Shown: positions 48,071-61,451, counted from the first letter of the stretch. The stretch is 64,000 bases of DNA from Amoeboaphelidium protococcarum (GCA_023515745.1 JALECJ010000254.1:2046001-2110000), one strand, 5' to 3'. The notes: generated by a model from the sequence alone, not told the origin. A program made the numbers and translations.

Positions 48071-48421
48071 TTTCTATACAGTCGCTTTATACAGGCAAAG
48101 TACAACCAAGAGTTAGAAATGAATCTACAGGCTTTTTCCTACAGTAAAGACTAAAGATAGAAGAATGAGCGGGAGTTCCAAGTCTCTCTCCGTTCTCGTT
48201 CTTTCTCTCTCTCTCTTTCTCTTGGTTCTTTTTTGTATCTTCCCACTCGCACTCGCTCAGAACGAACGAATTAACGCGTCTCATTTCTCTCTTTCACAAT
48301 TCTTTTGGGAGTGCTTTTACTGAGCCATTACAGGTCTTTCATTTCCATATCACTTACTCACTGATTGACTAACAAGTGCACATACATTCCAAATTATAAA
48401 TACACAAAAAGTGGTATAATA
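48071..48421. promoter_or_regulatory. Divergent promoter region Vps3844-protein/TAF2
   Basis: 351 bp between divergent starts. A TCTCTC-rich pyrimidine tract lies at 48182-48225 and AACGCGTCTC at 48274. No gene seen. Confidence 0.35.
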
Positions 48422-51400
48422 ATGTAAAGTGAAAGTGTTGAGAGTGGAACGCCGTACAGTATAGCTCATTGTGATGTTGTGCTGAGACTAGTGGATAGGA
48501 ACAGGTTTAGAGTGTAGGCAGAACTTCATCTGATTCCATCCACGGGAGATTTCAAGTCTATTTAGCTTAATTTTAATCCACTCATTAAAATTGATTACAT
48601 TCTAATTAATGGTGGTTAGTGTTAGAATTTCACTTTGTAATCTGTGAAAAAGAGTGCCTCTATTGATCTGCATCAATTGCTCATAGCTGAGTACAATCAT
48701 CGAGAGTTGATAATTGACTGTGATGGTATCAACTTGGTTAAAGACTAGGAAACTATGGAGTATGATCCTATAGTAATCAAGATTAATTATGATTTGGATT
48801 TGACTATTGGTACTCAGATTTGTGTTCAAAGCACTGAGTAATAACTTTTATACTTATGTCATGGAAGAATGAAGAATTGTAGACTTTGGATTCCATGTAT
48901 AGATAGTCAGTCTGAGCGTTATACATGGAATATCACGTTCCATTTGCCTCAGCATTTGATTGCTATTTGTTCTGGTGATTCTATAGTGTTGCCTCAAGAT
49001 GAAGATAATACTCAGAATTAATAATCTATTGATAGAGATGAACACTCCGTCACAGGTAATGACGACAGGGATGGATCTACTTTGAATTAAACATACAAAG
49101 CCCATAGATTCAAAATAGATTCCAATGTAAGTGTATGGGATATATCGTGGGCTATTGCGCAGTTTCAAGTCGTGTCTCTGAAGCCATTCATGAGCACTTC
49201 ATCTAATCTTACAGTGGATTCTTTTGTCTTTACCACCGGGCAATCGCATCAAGTATCTGCGGATTTGATGACACGGATTGGTAAGGCGTATGAGTTTGTA
49301 GGATAATATATTGGTGTGTCTTGGCCATTCAAGAGCTGGAAGTTGTGTTTCCTGCCCGGTTTGGTTGAGAGTGTTCATGGTGCAGGAGTTTCATTTATCA
49401 CCCAGGATCTGCTGTATGACGATCGTGACATTATTGAGCAGGTGATACCTACAACTCTTAGTATTGCATATTCAATTTGCTATCAGTGGTTTGGCGTCTA
49501 CGCGTATGCTACATAGCTGAAAGATCGGTGGGTAGTTGAAGGTATCTGTGGATACGTTGCCATGTAGCATATCAAGGCAGTCTTTGGGTAGAATGACTAT
49601 AAGTACCGCGTATGTGAAGATATGAAATACGTGGTTGATAATGATTTTGAGCGATTACCTTGCTGTCCTAAATAGGATGTGTTGGAATTCAGTGACGACT
49701 TTTATCGAACTAAAGCATCAGTCGTAATGTATATGCTCGGTCGCAATATTGGCCGGACCATGTTGTAGAAGGTGGTGAATCGCATAATGATTAGTGCCAT
49801 ATCTGGCGAGTTGGCTGAAGGTGTCAGCACTCTGATGTTCTTGCGATTAGTCAAAAAGACTAGTGGTAAAGATACAAAGCTATTCTCTGATCAGTGGATA
49901 TACACTGCCGGTATACCTAAAGTGGAGGCGTAGTATTATTTCAATCGAAAGAAGAATGTTGTGGAGGTGAAGATTATGCAGCAGGTAAATAAAGCACATC
50001 CTCTTTACAATGGGAGCTTAGTGATTAGAATACATGAGCCGGATGGTACCTTTGATCATGTTGTGCGTATCGAAGATAGAGAGCATCAGTTCAATATCAA
50101 TTATCACACCAAGTATAAGCGTCTGAAAGCGAATAAGAAATCTCTTCTACTTGCAGAGAAACTGGCCGAAGAGGAGCAGGAAGAGACCCTTGAATTGGCC
50201 CCGCCTCCTGGTTGTGAGCCTGACGAGTTGATGAACTTGACAGATCCGGAACTTAGTGCGGAGTTGTCTAAGGCCAAGTATAAAGAAACTGATGAAGAGT
50301 CGCAATTGGGCACTTCTCCCATCACTTGGATCCGGATCGACCCTGACATGGATCTGTGTTTCCGCGTTCCGTATGATCAGACGGAGTATATGAATTGTAT
50401 GCAGCTGCTTAAAGACAAAGATCCGATAGCTCAAATTGAAGCGGTGTAAATGCTTGTTCAATTTCCTACTGAACGTGCCGCCGCTAATCTCCTCTTTGCA
50501 CTGACTGATGTCCGTCTGTTTTATCGTGTACGAATGTAGGCTGCGCTTTCTCTGGCTCACCCTGTGTAATAGCAACTAGATCATATTGGCTATCGATATC
50601 TAATGATGGCGTTTGCTAAAAAGTTTTGCATACCAGAGAGTGGTGACGGTGACAAAGCAATGGGTGGCGACTATACTTAAGTACTAATGCCCAAGAGGAA
50701 TGACTTTTCCGTCGTTACAGAGTATTATGTATAGAAAGCGATTGTGGACTCCATGTCTAAGATACGCAGCGTTGATGGTGGCAAGCTTTTGCCGCTTATT
50801 TGCTAACAATTGCTCACTCTATTGAAATCTAATGACAATTCTTCAAACTAATTCTCTGATAGCATGTATGTTGCCACTCTACTCAAGGCTCTTGGTTAAT
50901 CTTTTATGATTATAAGTGATGCATAGGATGGAGCTTCTGCGATTCAAGCCAATTAACATGCCAAGTTGGATTCACAGATGAGATAACTTGTACAAGACGC
51001 AGTTGCTGAATTGGATCGAAATCTATTTCTCGAGACTCAAGTACCGACATACCATAATGTGGTGGCATGTGAGTGTCTGTCTGTATTGTATCGTTGGCTT
51101 TTACATGGCTATATCATAACGCCAGAATTCATTACTCTGCGCCCTTTTATGATCTTTAGTGCTCCAGGTAATTTCTATCGCGTACGTTTGATAGCGTTCG
51201 AGGCTCTGGTCACTTTCCGACTTTCTGATTAGACATGTTGGGACTACATACTGGAGACTCTGCTTATTAAGGAGGAATGTGATACTAAACTTAAACTTAT
51301 ATTGCTGCAATTGATTTACTAAAAGTTCAGAGTGCTCCGAGGCTCTTATTACCGAGAGCTAAAGGACAGAGAATCGTAGACTAGGAAATAGAAGGGTAAA

Positions 51401-51841
51401 GAGGAGAAGATCAAGATTGAGGTTGAAGATATCGGGAGTGATAACAATGCTGTACAGGAACTTTTGCAATAGAAGAGGCAAGTGTAAGAATTCGATTAAA
51501 TCAAGGCTCTGTTTAGAAATGAGTTTATAATCACAGGCATGAAGCGGATAGTGAAAGAGTGCACAGATTTGTAAATGTAAATCGCGACTCTACGCATCCT
51601 CGATGTGATGAATGTACGTGATGAAGTCGTGCTGGAGCCAATCAAAATTAAAATCCCACTCAGCTAAAAGAGTTCTGTAGCTGCAGATATGACTCCTCTA
51701 TCTGCCACTGCCGACAGTTTATAATAGTCTCCTGTTCAGGTCAGTAAAGTCGCTGCCCCTGCCGCTGCTCCAGCGCCCACAACGAAGCCTAAACTAACTT
51801 TTAAACTCTCTCTGGGTGGTTCTAACTCTAATAAATAATGA
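48422..51841 (+). CDS. TAF2: TFIID subunit TAF2
   Basis: 1139 residues, intronless, starting MQSESVESGTPYSIAHCDVV. TAF2 is the M1-aminopeptidase-like subunit of TFIID that helps it contact the initiator. The N-terminal beta-domain shows RLWIPCIDSQSERYTWNITF, then WPFKSWKLCFLPG, and the pseudo-catalytic domain has LYDDRDIIEQVIPTTLSIAY, YQWFGVYAYATQLKDRWVVE and GICGYVAMQHIKAVFGQNDY. The zinc-site motif HExxH is absent, as in all TAF2. HEAT-like repeats follow to about residue 1045, then a Pro/Ala-rich disordered tail (AAPAAAPAPTTKPK). The protein is a little shorter than animal and yeast TAF2. Confidence 0.95.
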
Positions 51842-52023
51842 TCTTGGTATTCTTTTTTACAGTTTATAATTTCGCGTTTTATACTCTTCACCATTTTGAC
51901 TTTGCGTTGTTTTTACTCAGCGTGGACTGGGCAGTGATCCTTTTCATTCACTCATTCATTGAAAGAGACTGTCTTGTGAAATATTTATTACATTGTGTAA
52001 GAAGTGTCGAAGGAAGGGATAGT

Positions 52024-53695
52024 ATGAGTGAATAAGAGTAGACTTTCAAATAGTTATTCCATAGACAATAAGTGTCTGAAATAATGCAAAAGGGGAACTA
52101 GATTATGAATTCTTGGGCATTGAGAGATGAAGCACACGGGCAAGAGTAGTTGTAACAATGGCTGAATGGTGTGATTAGTCTCACAGGGTAACTCGGATGG
52201 TCTGAATCCATGTCACATTACCTGAGTTATCAAGTTACTCCATTCATTGCCCAGCATCTATTGTCTAAAACTGCGAAAATGCCTTAATTGAGAATCTAGA
52301 TTTACTCTTTAATTAGATTACATTTACCATGTGTTGACTCGACCATCCTCTTGATGAACGCCCTTCGTAAAGATAAGACTATGATGACACGGATGCAGAA
52401 TGCTGACAATGGTGGTTGCAATGCTCAACTATAGATTGAGGCTAGAATGACATACTGCGTAATTTTATTAAAATCTGGCGAATAGAATTTGATTAAAGAA
52501 GCTGTAAATTTGATTGAATCTGAAAAGATTACATTTGGAGAGTCTTTGTAGATTATCACCTCTGTTCCATAATTCTCACCTCTAATAGTTGGCTAATAAT
52601 CTGATTCTGAGCACTGATGCTTCTTATTATAGCAATGATAAAATCAGTCTCATTTGTAGATTGTGTGACTAGTACAAGATTGCTGTACCTCCATCACATC
52701 TTATTGTGGAGTGCATAAAAATTGCTGATGTTGGAACGACATTGGAATACTCTACTAAATTGGAAGCACTGATGCAAGTTAGTATTATGTAATACACTTA
52801 TGATTAGATCCTTTAATTTACGAAACCTTTGAGTAGTTGTTAGTTAAGCGGTACTGCGATTCTGGGGTATAAAATATTACTCAACTCTGACATTGTGGAT
52901 AGATTGACATTAACTTAGTATGAGTGTATACGCGATATTGTGTAGTCCGACATTTAATAGAGTATATAGGAGAATAAGCTTTTAGATGAAGAATCATTCC
53001 ATTAACTAAGTAGTTTGATAGCAGAGAATAATATTATTGTAAAGGTGTCTCAGTAATAGTTGAGACATTTTTTTATTAATCCATCTGCTGATTATTAAAG
53101 TGCAGGCAATGTTATTAATAAGCTAAAGTGTATCCCTATAGTGACCAGGGTGGAAGATCGAGAACTATCCATCATTCATCTACAATCGCTTCTTATTAAC
53201 TCCTACAGTATTCATAATGAAGAGCATTTTATTAAAGCAGTGGTGTCGTCTTTTGTCAAGTTGTAACCATCCACAGAGTAATGTCGAGTTGTATTTTAGC
53301 ATCTTATGTAATAACTAGTTGACATCAATCAGAGTGATAGTGATGCGTAGTTTCGAGATAAGATCATTTCTGCGGTAGTATTATTGCTGTAAGATAGTAA
53401 TGCTGATCGATTTATTGAAGAAGATTCTATATTACGGTTGATTAAAGCTTGTCAGGATATTCGACAACTTTTACAAGTGACAAGATTGTTCTATGACCCG
53501 AAAGTGGCTCTGTAATGTCCAAATACTTTACATGCTATTCTTACCCTGTATAATGACCATATAACTCACTTAAATTAGAATCATTAATAGTAATAGTAAG
53601 TAGATGCTGTTGATATTGAGACTTTATCAATGATGGAATGGCAAGTCTAGTAATTGAGACAAGCTTATATTTTCACAGCTTAGTCCAAGTAATGA
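52024..53695 (+). CDS. Unrecognised all-helical protein, about 528 aa
   Basis: ATG 52024 opens a frame to 52547; a frame change requires an intron, best placed at 52548-52632 (85 nt, GTAGAT...TTATAG), then the frame is open to TGA 53693-53695. The predicted product is leucine- and glutamine-rich with many amphipathic helices (MNSWALRDEAHGQEQLQQWL, QIYSLIRLHLPCVDSTILLM, IISAVVLLLQDSNADRFIEE). There are no membrane helices or Cys motifs. The look is of a large complex subunit or HEAT-like protein but I recognise no family. The intron is longer and weaker than others in the window, so the junction is uncertain. Over half its Gln are TAA/TAG. Confidence 0.5.
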
Positions 53696-53789
53696 TTAAA
53701 GTTGAATAAAATCTCATTTTATAAGTAAAAAAATAACTTGAATATATGTATGAATGGACTTGTCTATTATGATATAGAATCATAAGGTA

Positions 53790-54896
53790 TCATTAATATT
53801 TATAAGGATGGCGATGATGATTATTATTATCAGTCAAGATTTATTTGGCTCTGCTCTTGGCATCTTATAGATTATCATTACTTGGAGTAGATCTTTTATC
53901 GCTGGCACTTGAGTAAGAAGATCCTGAAGTGTCTTATTAAAGACTGGGAATCTGTGATAGAATCTCATCCAGATTGAGACCATTATACACTTGATCTATA
54001 TCATCCCATTCTTGTTTACTGTCCCGATCTTACGATTAATGACCATCATTAACAACACTATCTCCATTTGCAGCAGTACTCTATGCCGATTAATCCCCTT
54101 GCTATTATTACTAACTTTATTTCTCAATTACAGTCAAAAAGTCTATAACTTGATCATCCAATTATCCAAAATCAAAATCAAAATTTTGTTCTATATTGCC
54201 ATCATTTATGACATTATGATTGTTATTGTTATCTGCTCTTAAACGGTCTACACCAGCTGACTATAACTATCTATCACCACATACTTAGGACCGAGGAGAA
54301 TCTTCTAGTTACTACTTGATCCCTCTTTATAATTGTGAATGCTACTACTATTATTATTACTATTGTAGTTACTCTGCAGGAGATGAAGTTTTAAACAACC
54401 GCTAGAACTTGAAAGCAAACTGGTCAAATTTGAGTCTATTGCCACCACCACTACCATCCAACCTCTACTCCAATTACTGCATTTGCTCTAATCTACCCTA
54501 ATTACCTCTCGGTGTAGATAGATCTGATATGAATGTAGACTATGTCGGTTAAGTCAACTATTATAACTGTGTCGCCGCATTAACATACGTCTTACTATTG
54601 ATACTATCCAAATTCAAATTATTATTATTACCATCACAACTCTATGCATTGAGTAATAATCGTTAAAGTGGATTCTTTGGAACTGCCCATTATACCTCGT
54701 CATCATAATCACTGCTCTATCTCTATACATCCTTGTTCGAGTGAGCATATTAAACCTTTTTCTTATACGGCGCTACCCTATTGAAATTGTTATCACCCTC
54801 ATTATCATTATTATATCCCTCTGTATGGTCCAAACAATCCAAATTCCTGATAGGTGACCCATTCTTATAATCCTGTGAAAGATGTCGTCGCTTCAT
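53790..54896 (-). CDS. Q/N-rich, prion-like low-complexity protein, 368 aa
   Basis: Open from ATG 54896 (MKRRHLSQDYKNGSPIRNLD) to TGA 53790-53792. Composition is dominated by Gln, Asn, Asp and Ser, with at least three poly-Gln runs written in TAG/TAA and Asn runs written AAT (54620-54640). A few ordered-looking stretches occur: RLEQMQQLEQRLDG, FDQFAFKFQRLFKTSSP and VIDFLTVIEK, then SYSSASDKRSTPS. I see no known domain. Such proteins often work in RNA granules or transcription, but this is composition only. Under the standard code it would be invisible. Tail-to-tail with the helical gene, 94 bp apart. Confidence 0.6.
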
Positions 54897-55442
54897 TTAA
54901 ATTATATCTTTCGCTTTTCTCCTTACAACTATATACTCTAAGTAAATTTAAATATAGGTCAATATAGACAAAATGCGATAAGAGTACTACTGTAGAGTGA
55001 AGTACAGCACTGTTAAGAGTGAGTGAGATCTCCAGAGTTAAAACAATGATGAAACAATTCACATTTTGTTCAGAAAGAGCGCGGGCGCTTCAGAGCGATA
55101 GTCTTGTTTGATAGTGTTAATGAAGCGTTTAATGTAAACACTGGGATTAAATCTGACAAGTTTAATACTTGAAAGTATTAAATTGGAGAATTGTAAAGGA
55201 TATTTTGTCAATAGTTATTTTTTAGAAATACACTTGCCATTATTCACGCGTAGTAAACGAGCGAAATAATCAATAAAGAGAACCTATCTCAATGAATTGA
55301 ACAATACGCGACTTGACCTGTGGCGATATAGTTTAAAGAATAAAATAAATCAATACATTAAAGCGAAATAATAAGAAAACCATATTTGAGTGTATACTTG
55401 ATGTATTTATTCAAATAATGTCAGACATGATGGCGGCGATGC
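54897..55442. other. Intergenic region
   Basis: 546 bp upstream of the Q/N-rich gene and downstream of eS6. AT-rich, with CACGCGTAG at 55245 and a GAGCGCGGGCGCTTC GC-rich spot at 55077. I see no gene; the 162-codon plus-strand frame over 55506-55994 is the antisense shadow of eS6. Confidence 0.35.
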
Positions 55443-56195
55443 TCATTACTTGCCAGCAGTGACATTGTCTGAGCTCTTTCTCAAACTCGACAATCTTCTC
55501 TTCTTGTGCAGCTCTGCCTTCTTCTACTTCTATTCAGCGACTCTCTTGGCCAACAGTTTAGCATAATCTGCAGCATCATCACGAGACTTTTGGATGGCGC
55601 GAATCTTGAGTGCCTGTCGACGACGCTTACGCTGCAGAGTCAGAGGAGTGACAAGACGCTGAATCTTTGGAGCCTTTGTGCGCTCCTTCTTACCCTCCTC
55701 CTTGGCAGGGATCTTACGACGGATGACGTAGTGACGAACATCATCATCCTTGGTCAAGTTGAACATCTTACGAATGTGGTTGGCACGCTTTGGACCCAAG
55801 CGAAGAGGAACCTAACCATCAGTCAGACCAGGCAAGTCGTTTTCACCCTGCTTCACGACAACCAGAGACAGGGCGGACATGTCATTGCCAACGATGCAAC
55901 CGCGCACAGACTTACGCTTTCTCTCACCGTGACGACGTGGACGGTAGCAAGAGTGACCTTCGCTCAACAGCAAACGGACACGGTGTGGCAGTAGAACACC
56001 CTGCTTCATAGGGAAACCTTGCTTGTCGTTACCTCCGGTGATCTTTAACACGTATCCCTTAAATTCATCACCCAGAGCATCAGCCTCCACCTCAGCGGAA
56101 ATACGCTTATCGTAGAAAATACGCAGCTTACGCTCGTCGTCAATCTCGTAACTCTTCTAAAGTCCAGTACTTGGATTAGCGATATTCAATTTCAT
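55443..56195 (-). CDS. RPS6: Ribosomal protein eS6 (RPS6)
   Basis: 250 residues, the family length, intronless. Small-subunit ribosomal protein and classical S6-kinase target. It begins [20 protein letters not shown] (Gln from TAG), continues [80 protein letters not shown] and [16 protein letters not shown], all canonical. The C-terminal helix ends [20 protein letters not shown] with the RRLSSLR phosphorylation site conserved. Notably the same window contains a large AGC kinase related to S6 kinases. Confidence 0.97.
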
Positions 56196-56719
56196 CGTGT
56201 ATAATTTATTTCAAATGTATTAAAGAATTCCAAAATCCTAGTTTAATTATATTATTATAGCGTGATGACACTAATATAAAGCAGAGTTTTGATGTTCTTT
56301 ACTGTTAAACTGCGCTGGACACGCGAGAAAAAGTTTTGAGCCAACGCGATCAGATCAATTCTCAACCTTAACCGACCGCGCTTAGATTGATTGGCTTTGC
56401 CTCACAGTAGTTGCACATGAAATTGTGTGCTGGTATTTTATGACTATGCGATAATTCTTACATGGAATGATTCTCGGCGACATCCTCATTTGAGTTTTGC
56501 TATTCAATTGAGCCTCATCTTCAGATTCTTATATTGCTACATCTCAGATAAGGATTCGATTTGTGGACACGCGTCACTGCAATGCTCCCTCTTGATTGGC
56601 CATAAGACTTACTCACCCGAGGAACCAGGTGGTATTATATCAGTAGTTTATTCGCTTTTTTAGACAATTTTCTTCTTCTCCTATTGGATTAGAATTTGGT
56701 ATTATTTAGTAGAATATAG
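56196..56719. other. Intergenic region between eS6 and the hevein-domain gene
   Basis: 524 bp shared by two divergent genes. eS6 promoter side: ACACGCGAG at 56320 and AACGCGATC at 56344; hevein-gene side: ACACGCGTCAC at 56567. No further open frame supported. Confidence 0.35.
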
Positions 56720-57955
56720 ATGAGTGTCTTATATTTCTACATTTTAATAGTCGCGCTCCTAATTTTACCTGCTTATTAGAGCATGTAATTGAGCTGCGGC
56801 CAAATGAATGGCATCTCGTGTGATCCTGGCTATTGTTGTAGCTCTCGCGGCTACTGTGGGATTACCGCGAGTCATTGTGGCCGGGGATGTTAGTCCATCT
56901 TTGGATCATGCTGGCCTGATTAAAACGCGTCTTAAAATCCATAACCATAGCCTGAAACATCATCGCTGCAGTAGGAATAGCCTGTGGAATAACAGCAGCC
57001 CAAGAAATCCTTCCTGAGACGTATATTCTCCAAGACGGAGAAGGCTGATGCGCGCGTAGGGAGGCCGGCTACATGTGGTCAGATGAATGGTTAGTCTTGT
57101 GGCGAGGGCGATTGTTGCAGCTCTAACGGAAACTGTGGTAATACTCTTGGTCACTGTGGCGCAGGATGCTAATCTGCGTTTGGTCTGTGCTGGAGTCCGA
57201 ATGAGGTTAAACGTTAGACGGAGAAGATCAAGAATCGTGGCGTCCGTATTCCTTATTATGACATTTGGAAAGAGCCCAACTTGGTTAAGACTGCAAAGTA
57301 ATCTTAGTTTGGAGATGCTGTTCAATTTTCATTACCAGAGGATGATGCATACATTCCTCAGACTTATAAACCGCGCACGATGATCCCGATGCTTCCATAC
57401 GTGGCTCCATGTTAATTCGTATGCAACAAGGTCAAGAATAAAGCTTATCACGGACTGGTGACTAGCGACATTGGATTAGTGGCCTAAGCTTATCTTAATG
57501 CTGCTAATGGCCTACCTTCTGTCGGTAAAGAAACTTTGATTCATGGCGCGAATCTCGTGGCACTGACAGCCGTTATCACCGCCATTCAATGTATGGGCAT
57601 TATAGCTCTGGGGGCTTTCAACGCCTTGGCACCTGTTATTGCCGCCCCGCATTTACTTATGGTTGCTCAAATCAGCGGCCCTAATTCTATTGATTATTTG
57701 CGCATTATCCACGCATGTGAGATGTATTTAAAGAAGAGAGTTGGTAAGAAGGCATTGTAGGAGCTGGCTGAAATTGGCAGGTACCGCAATCACGGAGGAG
57801 TTCCATTTCAAATGTGGTTGATGCGGCAACGCGTTTAGATTTAGATTAAAATGGATCCTAGTGGTTAGCAGTGTGTTGAGTACAAAACTGATAGAGTATA
57901 AGAGTATGGATAGATCATGGATGACTTGCTGCCTCAAGATTTTTAGGATTAGTGA
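56720..57955 (+). CDS. Secreted protein with two hevein-type chitin-binding (CBM18) domains and a C-terminal helical domain
   Basis: 411 residues. A signal peptide (MSVLYFYILIVALLILPAY) is followed at once by hevein domain 1 (residues 25-66: CGQMNGISCDPGYCCSSRGY, CGITASHCGRGCQSIF, CW) and, after a Gln/Pro/Lys linker, domain 2 (118-160: CGQMNGQSCGEGDCCSSNGN, CGNTLGHCGAGCQSAF, CW). Each has the eight Cys and the aromatic/Ser binding residues typical of chitin binding. The remaining 250 residues are not recognised; they include a hydrophobic stretch (residues 275-325, LTAVITAIQCMGIIALGAFN) that may be two membrane helices or a buried core, then a basic segment (RNHGGVPFQMWLMRQRVQIQ). It probably acts at a chitin-containing wall, its own or a host's. 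Confidence 0.85.
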
Positions 57956-58018
57956 TTAAATGATGATAATAAGATTGATATTAACGCCAAATATCATTCA
58001 TTGCACACTATAGTTGAC

Positions 58019-61000
58019 TCATTTAACTTGTGGAGCTACAAACACTTTCAACATAGGGACATCAATATCCGACATGCTTGTGGACTTGGCTTCAGTCTCC
58101 TTGTCTTGAAACTGCTGAGGTTATTGAAATTCAGCAAATTTAACATTCAGACGAGGAGTTTTACACCAGCCCATGCTCAGAGGAACTATTTGATATTACA
58201 ATGGGACCACAGAGCGCGGCATAATCTGCAGCATGGATGACTTGTATCCTGCCAGTGCAAAATTCTCATTCAAGTCAATTGACACGGCCAGAGATCGTAA
58301 TTTATCAGAGTGATTATGAATCAAATACTTTAACACCATTGGTTAATAGAGTACACTATTCAGTTTCTACTTGCACAAGACAACTTCCAACTGACTCTAA
58401 AGCTTCGGTGCTAAATTCAGGTCAATCAAAGACTGATTCCAGGTGACTGAAGTGGAATTCTCTCTCCTCCACTTGATCATTAATTATAACTGTTACAGCT
58501 AGCTATATCGCATATTTTCCAATGTGCTAATTAAAGTGATGGTCTACTACATACTAATTTACGAACCAGAATTGTATCCAAACACTTGGATAGAATTGCC
58601 TTCCGGGCCATTAGATATGTGCGCAGAGTCGATAACAAGTGGAATAATAGAACGATTCTTCAATTGCATACGGAGATCATAAGATTTAGGATTGTCTATC
58701 TACGGAAGATTCTTATCATTTGCCGCAACGACTATGCTAGCCAGCTTGGACACGATTGTAAATGGACTTTAAGCATTAAGCAATATAGACTCTTCCATGC
58801 TAGAAAAGCTTTCAGAGCCACCTTTAGCTGAGCTGATAATCTTTGAAGACACTTTCAAGTGCAATACTCTTGGCCCAGCCTTGTCAGAAAGTCTAATGTA
58901 AATCTTTTTGGACATAGTTTTACCCTTTTGAATAATCCCAAGTTCTTAATCCTCAATCATTAAACCACCACTTCCTTGATCGCTGTTGAGATATATCTAA
59001 TCATCAGCGGATGGTCTGCTAGACCCCTCCATGTTGATTCTAGCACTGATACGAGTCAAGAAATCAGTCTTTTCTCCATTAACAAGGCGTAATTCAACGG
59101 GATACAATTCAGATATGAACACAGGCGCCTGATGCACAACGTCAAACTTTAATCTGGGCTGATTCAAGTTGATCTTTATACTCTACGGATCAAATTCCGT
59201 GGTATAAATGCGCTTACCCACCCGACCGGAGGACTTGATAACTCCATACCATTCTCTGTCATAGAGATTCCTTGTTACCGCTGCAGCGCCACTATTGGTC
59301 GACTGGGTCACTTCAACTTGATGTGGATGTTTGACGGATCCAATGACATACTTGACAGCAACAACACTCAGCTGGAGTGGAATGTCAATCTTGATCAAAA
59401 ACTAAATCACATTTAATTTATCGGAGACCTACAAATTGCATTTTGCGACTCTATCATTATCGGATATCTTTACCCGTTAAAGGCAAAATTCGTGCTTTTT
59501 ATCAGAATTGACTTGGGCATTCACAGTGGAATCATGCTTTAATTTCACGTTATAGTCAGTCGCATTAAATTAAATTTCCACTTGTGATATTTGATATCCA
59601 GAAGAGGGTACTATCAACTGCACAGGTATAAGAGTGCCCACATATCCAATATGATGTTAGAATCCGGCTTTGATGTTTAAAGGCCGTAATAACTATTCAG
59701 ATTACACGGCTAGAACTCGCTACTACTGGCTACCAAGATATTAGAGGCACTGTTAAATAGAGTTCTTAAACTATACAGAATCTTATCCATAAGAAATCAG
59801 ATCCACGTACGCTGCAAGAACAGCTGATACATCACCCAACTGAATGGCACAATGGGCCAACATTGACTGACATTCCAATACAATCGATGACCAGCACTCT
59901 CTATGATAACTCTTGACAATTTTATCCAACAACTTCATTGCAATGTCAAATCTATTATCCATCATGTGATTTTAAGCAATAAGCTTGGCTATCATAAACC
60001 CCATTCTTGTCTATTTCCTCTTTCTAAATATATCATACGCATTCGTAAGATGATCTATAATCAGCTGTCCAATATCCTCCCCCTCTCCAAAAACTTTAAA
60101 GAGCATTGATACAGCCGAAGTGCTAACCTGCCTCTACCTGGATATGCGCATTTAATACAAACACAGCGCCGTCATTAAGTAATAATGTCCAGAGTGCTGT
60201 AAACTGACCAGACACTCTTGCTTAGATGTCGCGAGAGAACGTGACTGTATTTGAGACCATTCCGATGCAAATTCCAAGCTAACGGGCACCTGAGAAATTA
60301 TATAATTGACCGATACATTAGCAGCAATCTGATGCCTTGCTACAATTGGCAACGTGATACCTCGCCGCTCCATAGACTAAACTATGCCGGCAAATAACAT
60401 AAACTAAGCCCCACACCATCCGTAATACGAACCATACTGGTCTAATAAACCGTATCCAAAGTTTAAGTGTCGATGCAACTGAAATAGACCATCTAGCGGA
60501 CTCTCACTAAAACACAAAAATCTACTAATCTTAAAGCTTAGAGAAGACAGAATCTCATCATACTCCCTCCATCTAGATTACTTGATGGCAGCAGGCTTCT
60601 AAACAAGTTCCTTAATCAGCAAACTCAGAGCATTATAAGATTGAATGTAATGCTGAGTGGCCAGTTCATAATCACGCATAAGCTCAGCAAAAGCACCCAT
60701 CTTGTAATCGTACCTAATATTCCACAATGAAGTGATGGTAGAATTAGCAGACTTGGCGGGATTCTAAGATATTCTACCCTTCTTCTTTTTAGTCTTCTTC
60801 CCATGCTCCCTATAATAAAGAGCCGAATATTCAAGCATCGTCCGCTCCACCTGAACAATAAATTCTTGTAAATCTTACTACCGCGTCGATATAACAAAAT
60901 AAGCGTGACGATAATCAAGATTACACATCTTCTTAATATATGCACCACGCTCCTCCAGACTTTCATCATTCAAGTCTTGATCTGTTATAAGTACAACAAC

Positions 61001-61451
61001 AAACTTCAATTATGGATAATCTGCAAGCTATTTCTTAAGAGTATTTATCTCCAAAGTGAGCTCCGTGTCTCTAGTCGATGGATCCAGTGGATTAAAACTG
61101 ATGTCCTCCTTGGTCAACCGAAAGTAAAACATTACCACAGATGGCAGCTAATCTCTATACTTATGAATCCACTCTGGCTAAATAATACCATCAGGATGCA
61201 GAGAACTCTGTGGATTCAATGGAGACAATCGACTGAACACTTTAGGCTATCCCTTTACTTGACTCTATTACTAAGCACCTTTTCTAACAACTGGCAACTC
61301 TTTCATGTTCTACAATACTTTTAACTGTTTGATAAAATATGCTAAACTCTAATAAATATACATAATTTATACTTACTTTAGACAGGAACATGTACCTAAA
61401 TGAGGCATTCTCAGAATTAATTGTCATCTGAGGTAAAGGTGAGGGATCCAT
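58019..61451 (-). CDS. TRAPPC11: Trafficking protein particle complex subunit 11 (TRAPPC11, foie gras)
   Basis: Exons 61377-61451 and 58019-61324; the 52-nt intron (GTAAGT...AACAG) separates the first 25 residues. Product 1126 residues. A subunit of TRAPPIII in ER-Golgi traffic and autophagy. The foie-gras region shows WNIRYDYKMGAFAELMRDYE then LATQHYIQSYNAL, and the helical solenoid continues with QYGSYYGWCGAQFMLFAGIV, FDIAMKLLDKIVKSYHRECW and SSIVLECQSMLAHCAIQLGD. The C-terminal half is beta-sandwich-like (gryzun-type: LSVVAVKYVIGSVKHPHQVE, ending MLKVFVAPQVK). Ends 63 bp from the convergent hevein-domain gene. Confidence 0.9.

Noticed and set aside
53696-53975. Plus-strand open frame continuing after the TGA of the helical gene (92 codons)
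   Set aside because: It needs read-through of a TGA, no splice sites of the right phase exist, and the stretch lies largely antisense to the Q/N-rich gene. With one stop codon such frames are common by chance.
55506-55994. 162-codon frame antisense to eS6
   Set aside because: Shadow frame of a conserved ribosomal gene.
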